Positions 32,594 to 35,721 of a stretch of DNA of 35,721 nt are shown here, piece by piece (within the stretch, counting starts at the first letter, position 1; each line of letters begins with the position of its first letter). Under the pieces are notes generated by a model. That model was not told the DNA's origin. It saw nothing but the letters and a program-made list of their open reading frames with translations, and searched no databases. This stretch comes from Desulfobacterales bacterium (GTDB lineage: Bacteria; Desulfobacterota; Desulfobacteria; Desulfobacterales; RPRI01): contig JAGVOC010000298.1 in the NCBI GenBank assembly GCA_020052975.1, positions 1 to 35,721 on the forward strand, in the 5' to 3' direction. A program made the position numbers and the translations under genes.

Positions 32594-33262
32594 ATGCAGG
32601 AACTGCACAGGACAAAAGACATTCCAACCCAGGTAAAAAATCCCGATCTTGTGGAAAAGAGACGAAGGCAGATTGCAGAAGCCGCGGTAAAGCTTTTTAT
32701 TGATAAGGGATTCCATAAAACTTCTACAAGACAGATTGCAAAAGCTGCCGGGGTTTCAATCGGCTCTTTGTATGAGTATATCTCCTCGAAAGAGGATATT
32801 CTTTATCTGGTCTGCGATTCAATACATGTCGAAGTGGAAAAACGGATTACCGATGTTATGGCAAAATCCTCGGGAGGAAGGGATGCCCTGGCTGAAATTA
32901 TCAGGGAGTATTTCATGGTCTGTCACAAGATGAGCGATTTTATCCTCCTAATTTATCAGGAAACCCAATCCCTTCCCGGTCAGTGGCAAAAAAAAGTTCT
33001 GGAAAACGAACTTCGCATAACAGGCCTTTTTGTTGAGGTTCTTGCGCGCCTGGTTTCACAGGGTTATCTGCCGCATCTTAATGAAAAATCCATCGAGCTT
33101 GCTGCGCATAACATTTCGGTTCTGGGTCATATGTGGACATTCAGGCGCTGGTTTCTTGCCCGCCATTACAGCATTGAAGATTATATCAGATATCAGACAG
33201 ATTTTATCCTTGGAGTATCCGCGCAAAAAACGAATCAGGCACATTTAAAGGAGGAGGCATGA
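32594..33262 (+). CDS. TetR-family transcriptional regulator
   Basis: This 222-residue protein has a TetR helix-turn-helix in residues about 22-70: IAEAAVKLFIDKGFHKTSTR, then QIAKAAGVSIGSLYEYISSK. The C-terminal ligand domain is divergent, as usual in the family. It overlaps icmF by four bases (ATGA). Two matching palindromes flank its promoter and that of the crotonase operon, so it probably represses both and is released by an acyl-CoA. That fits fatty-acid type TetR regulators, but the ligand is inference. Confidence 0.9.
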   Translation: MQELHRTKDIPTQVKNPDLVEKRRRQIAEAAVKLFIDKGFHKTSTRQIAKAAGVSIGSLYEYISSKEDILYLVCDSIHVEVEKRITDVMAKSSGGRDALAEIIREYFMVCHKMSDFILLIYQETQSLPGQWQKKVLENELRITGLFVEVLARLVSQGYLPHLNEKSIELAAHNISVLGHMWTFRRWFLARHYSIEDYIRYQTDFILGVSAQKTNQAHLKEEA

Positions 33263-35721
33263 GCGTTGAGGTAAAAGTCTATAAACCCGGTCATAATATA
33301 AGGATAGTTACAGCAACAGCCCTTTTTGACGGCCATGATGTATCCATTAATATAATGCGCAGGATACTTCAGGATACCGGGGTTGAAGTCATACATCTGG
33401 GTCATAACCGTTCGGTTGAGGAGATCGTTGAAGCCGCCATTCAGGAAGATGCTCAGGGAATAGGCGTGTCCAGTTACCAGGGCGGGCATCTCGAATTTTT
33501 CAAATACATGGTTGACCTTCTTCGCGAAAATGGCGCACCCCATATAAAGGTTTTCGGAGGTGGCGGAGGAGTCATCGTTCCGGATGAAATCAGGGAGCTG
33601 GAAGCATACGGAGTTGCAAAGATATACTCGCCGGAAGACGGGGCCAGGCTCGGGCTCCAGGGCATCATAAATCACATGGTTGAACAGCTCGATTTTTCAA
33701 CTGTTAATGCAAAAGGCATTGATTTAACAAGTCTTTATTCCGACAACAAGCTGAAAGTCGCTAAAATCATATCAGCGGTAGAGCTTGCAAAAAACAACGG
33801 GAACCTGTCTGAATTCATCCCGTTGCTTACAAAGGGCAGGGAAAGAAAGGCTCCTGTTATAGGCATTACAGGAACAGGCGGTGCCGGAAAATCATCGCTT
33901 ACCGACGAGATAATTCTCCGGCTTATTAATGATATACCCGGGATCAAGATAGCCGTCATAAGCTGTGACCCGTCACGCAGAAAGTCAGGCGGGGCTTTGC
34001 TGGGGGACAGAATACGTATGAACGCAATCAACAGCCCCAGGGTATATATGCGGTCAATTGCTACACGCAGGTCTGATACTGAAATTCCCGAAGCTCTTCC
34101 GGAGGTTATTGATGTCGTGAAATCTGCCGGATTCGATATTACGGTTGTTGAAACGGCGGGTATCGGGCAGGGCGATTCAAAGATAATAGATCTTGTGGAC
34201 GTATCAATTTACGTTATGACAAGCGAGTTCGGTGCGGCCTCGCAGCTTGAAAAAATAGATATGCTTGATTTTGCCGATATAGTAGTCATCAACAAGTTTG
34301 AAAAACGGGGAGGTGAAGACGCCCTTCGTGACGTGAGCAAGCAGGTTCAGCGGAACAGGAGAGCCTGGGGAAAACGGCTTGATGAAATGCCTGTCTTCGG
34401 TACGATAGCGTCAAAGTTCAATGACGATGGCGTTACGGCATTGTATCATGAGATTTTAGACAAAGTTTTTGAAAAAAAAGGAATAAAATTCATTTCAGGG
34501 CTTCCCCGTCCGGACCGGAAAAAATCGACATCCAAGACCATTATTATTCCCCCGGAGCGAACACGTTATCTTTCTGAAATTGCCGATATGATGAGGAACT
34601 ATCACAGGGAGACAAAAGAGCAGTCCGGAGCAGTCAGGAAATTGTGGCATCTCGAGGAGACAGAAAAGATTGTATGTTGCAAGACAGGAAAAGGAGAGGG
34701 CACGGGCGCAATTCTTTCAAGATTAAAGGAAGAAATAGCAGGGGCGAATAATGAGCTTTCGGATGAGACAAAAAACGTTCTGGCCGATTGGGATGAGATT
34801 AAAAAGAATTATTCAATGGATGACCTGGTATACAGTGTCAGAAATAAAGAAATAAGGCTTCCCCTTTATACGCTCTCTCTTTCGCACCAGAAAATTCCAA
34901 AGATTTCCCTGCCAAAGTTCATGGATCCGGGAGAAATACTGAGATGGATGAAGGAAGAGAATGTTCCCGGACAATTCCCCTTTACGGCTGGTGTTTTTCC
35001 GCTTAAACGGGTTGACGAAGATCCAACCCGAATGTTCGCGGGAGAAGGGGACCCGGCAAGAACCAACAACAGGTTTAAGCTCCTTTCAGCCGACTATGAT
35101 GCAAAACGGCTTTCAACGGCCTTTGATTCTGTGACTCTATTCGGGCAAGATCCGGACAGGCGTCCTGATATTTTCGGAAAGGTAGGCACTTCGGGAGTAA
35201 GCGTCTGTTCGCTCGATAATGTTAAGATGCTGTATGACGGATTCGAACTTTGTGCGCCAAATACGTCGGTATCGATGACGATTAACGGGCCGGCTCCTAT
35301 TATGCTTGCGATGTTTTTAAATGCCGCCATAGACCAGAAGGTAGACAAGTTCAAAAATGAAGAAGGGAGAGATCCTGACGAAAAAGAATACGCAGATATC
35401 CGTTCAATAGTACTTTCAAATGTAAGGGGTACCGTCCAGGCCGATATTTTAAAGGAAGATCAGGGACAAAACAGCTGCATTTTCTCTATAGAATTTGCCC
35501 TGAAGATGATGGGAGATATCCAGGAATATTTTATTAAGAACAATGTCCGGAATTTCTATTCTGTTTCCATTTCCGGTTATCATATAGCCGAGGCCGGCGC
35601 AAATCCCATTACCCAGCTTGCCCTGACACTGGCAAACGGGTTTACCTATGTTGAATATTATCTGTCCAGAGGCATGCCGCTTGACAGCTTTGTGCCAAAC
35701 CTTTCTTTCTTTTTTTCAAAC
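33259..35721 (+). CDS. icmF: fused acyl-CoA mutase with G-protein chaperone (IcmF type), 3' truncated
   Basis: The first 821 residues of a coenzyme B12-dependent mutase are present; the window ends inside the barrel. Residues 1-140 are the cobalamin-binding domain (LFDGHDVSINIMRRIL, H26 as cobalt ligand). About 195-450 is the MeaB-like GTPase, Walker A GITGTGGAGKSS (202-213), with ETAGIGQGD. From about 500 the substrate barrel starts (FPFTAGVFPLKR, PTRMFAGEGDPARTNNRFKLL). At the position of the mutase arginine of methylmalonyl-CoA mutases (EFMVRN) it reads EDQGQN with Q737, as in isobutyryl-CoA mutases. So isobutyryl-CoA to n-butyryl-CoA is the likely reaction. AGGAGG precedes the ATG. Confidence 0.93.
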   Translation, partial: MSVEVKVYKPGHNIRIVTATALFDGHDVSINIMRRILQDTGVEVIHLGHNRSVEEIVEAAIQEDAQGIGVSSYQGGHLEFFKYMVDLLRENGAPHIKVFGGGGGVIVPDEIRELEAYGVAKIYSPEDGARLGLQGIINHMVEQLDFSTVNAKGIDLTSLYSDNKLKVAKIISAVELAKNNGNLSEFIPLLTKGRERKAPVIGITGTGGAGKSSLTDEIILRLINDIPGIKIAVISCDPSRRKSGGALLGDRIRMNAINSPRVYMRSIATRRSDTEIPEALPEVIDVVKSAGFDITVVETAGIGQGDSKIIDLVDVSIYVMTSEFGAASQLEKIDMLDFADIVVINKFEKRGGEDALRDVSKQVQRNRRAWGKRLDEMPVFGTIASKFNDDGVTALYHEILDKVFEKKGIKFISGLPRPDRKKSTSKTIIIPPERTRYLSEIADMMRNYHRETKEQSGAVRKLWHLEETEKIVCCKTGKGEGTGAILSRLKEEIAGANNELSDETKNVLADWDEIKKNYSMDDLVYSVRNKEIRLPLYTLSLSHQKIPKISLPKFMDPGEILRWMKEENVPGQFPFTAGVFPLKRVDEDPTRMFAGEGDPARTNNRFKLLSADYDAKRLSTAFDSVTLFGQDPDRRPDIFGKVGTSGVSVCSLDNVKMLYDGFELCAPNTSVSMTINGPAPIMLAMFLNAAIDQKVDKFKNEEGRDPDEKEYADIRSIVLSNVRGTVQADILKEDQGQNSCIFSIEFALKMMGDIQEYFIKNNVRNFYSVSISGYHIAEAGANPITQLALTLANGFTYVEYYLSRGMPLDSFVPNLSFFFSN

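Noticed and set aside
33259..35721. A plain methylmalonyl-CoA mutase
   Set aside because: The B12 domain is N-terminal and a G-protein domain lies inside the chain, which is the IcmF order; glutamine replaces the mutase arginine.

Overview
The window looks like chromosomal DNA from a Gram-negative, anaerobic, Desulfobacterota-type (former Deltaproteobacteria) bacterium. This is inferred from gene content: a sigma-54 response regulator with a PAS-less sensor kinase, outer-membrane lipoproteins plus Lnt, YedF, a long PutA, a DUF6125-like protein beside acyl-CoA genes, an IcmF-type acyl-CoA mutase, a PEP-CTERM protein, and several dispersed palindromic repeats in the intergenic spaces. No rRNA, tRNA or CRISPR array was seen.

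Layout. (1) 1-7.3 kb: an EamA transporter converges on a minus-strand envelope block that reads lipoprotein, L,D-transpeptidase lipoprotein, second L,D-transpeptidase, unknown secreted protein, sensor kinase, sigma-54 regulator. (2) 7.6-12.6 kb: plus-strand yedF, ridA and putA, with repeat elements between them. (3) 12.8-17.0 kb: a FecR-domain lipoprotein, lnt, prfB (with an intact +1 programmed frameshift) and an HD-domain protein, tightly packed. (4) 17.1-22.0 kb: a thiamine block made of a ThiE-ThiL fusion, a TPP riboswitch followed by a 33-codon ORF, a repeat element, then thiD, cytX (probable HMP transporter) and thiM. Together these would salvage HMP and thiazole, join them and phosphorylate TMP to TPP. 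(5) 22.0-24.5 kb: an accessory island with a truncated IS21-type end touching thiM, an apparently ORF-less group II intron on the minus strand, a PEP-CTERM protein with a strong terminator, and a MazEF-like toxin-antitoxin pair with a direct-repeat operator. (6) 24.6-29.3 kb: an HD-domain protein, polA and a membrane-anchored SMP-30-like propeller. (7) 29.4-35.7 kb: a minus-strand operon (enoyl-CoA hydratase, HMG-CoA-lyase-like protein, DUF6125-like protein) divergent from a TetR regulator that overlaps a fused acyl-CoA mutase (IcmF type, cut by the window end). Near-identical palindromes lie at both divergent promoters, so the TetR protein probably controls both sides as one acyl-CoA regulon.

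The most notable non-coding signal is a family of about 126-bp imperfect palindromes with about 26-bp terminal inverted repeats. There are four clear copies (8266, 19005, 29264, 31324) and one divergent relative (12638), all between genes. One copy sits between the TPP riboswitch and thiD. Shorter tandem or palindromic low-complexity tracts lie beside several of these copies.
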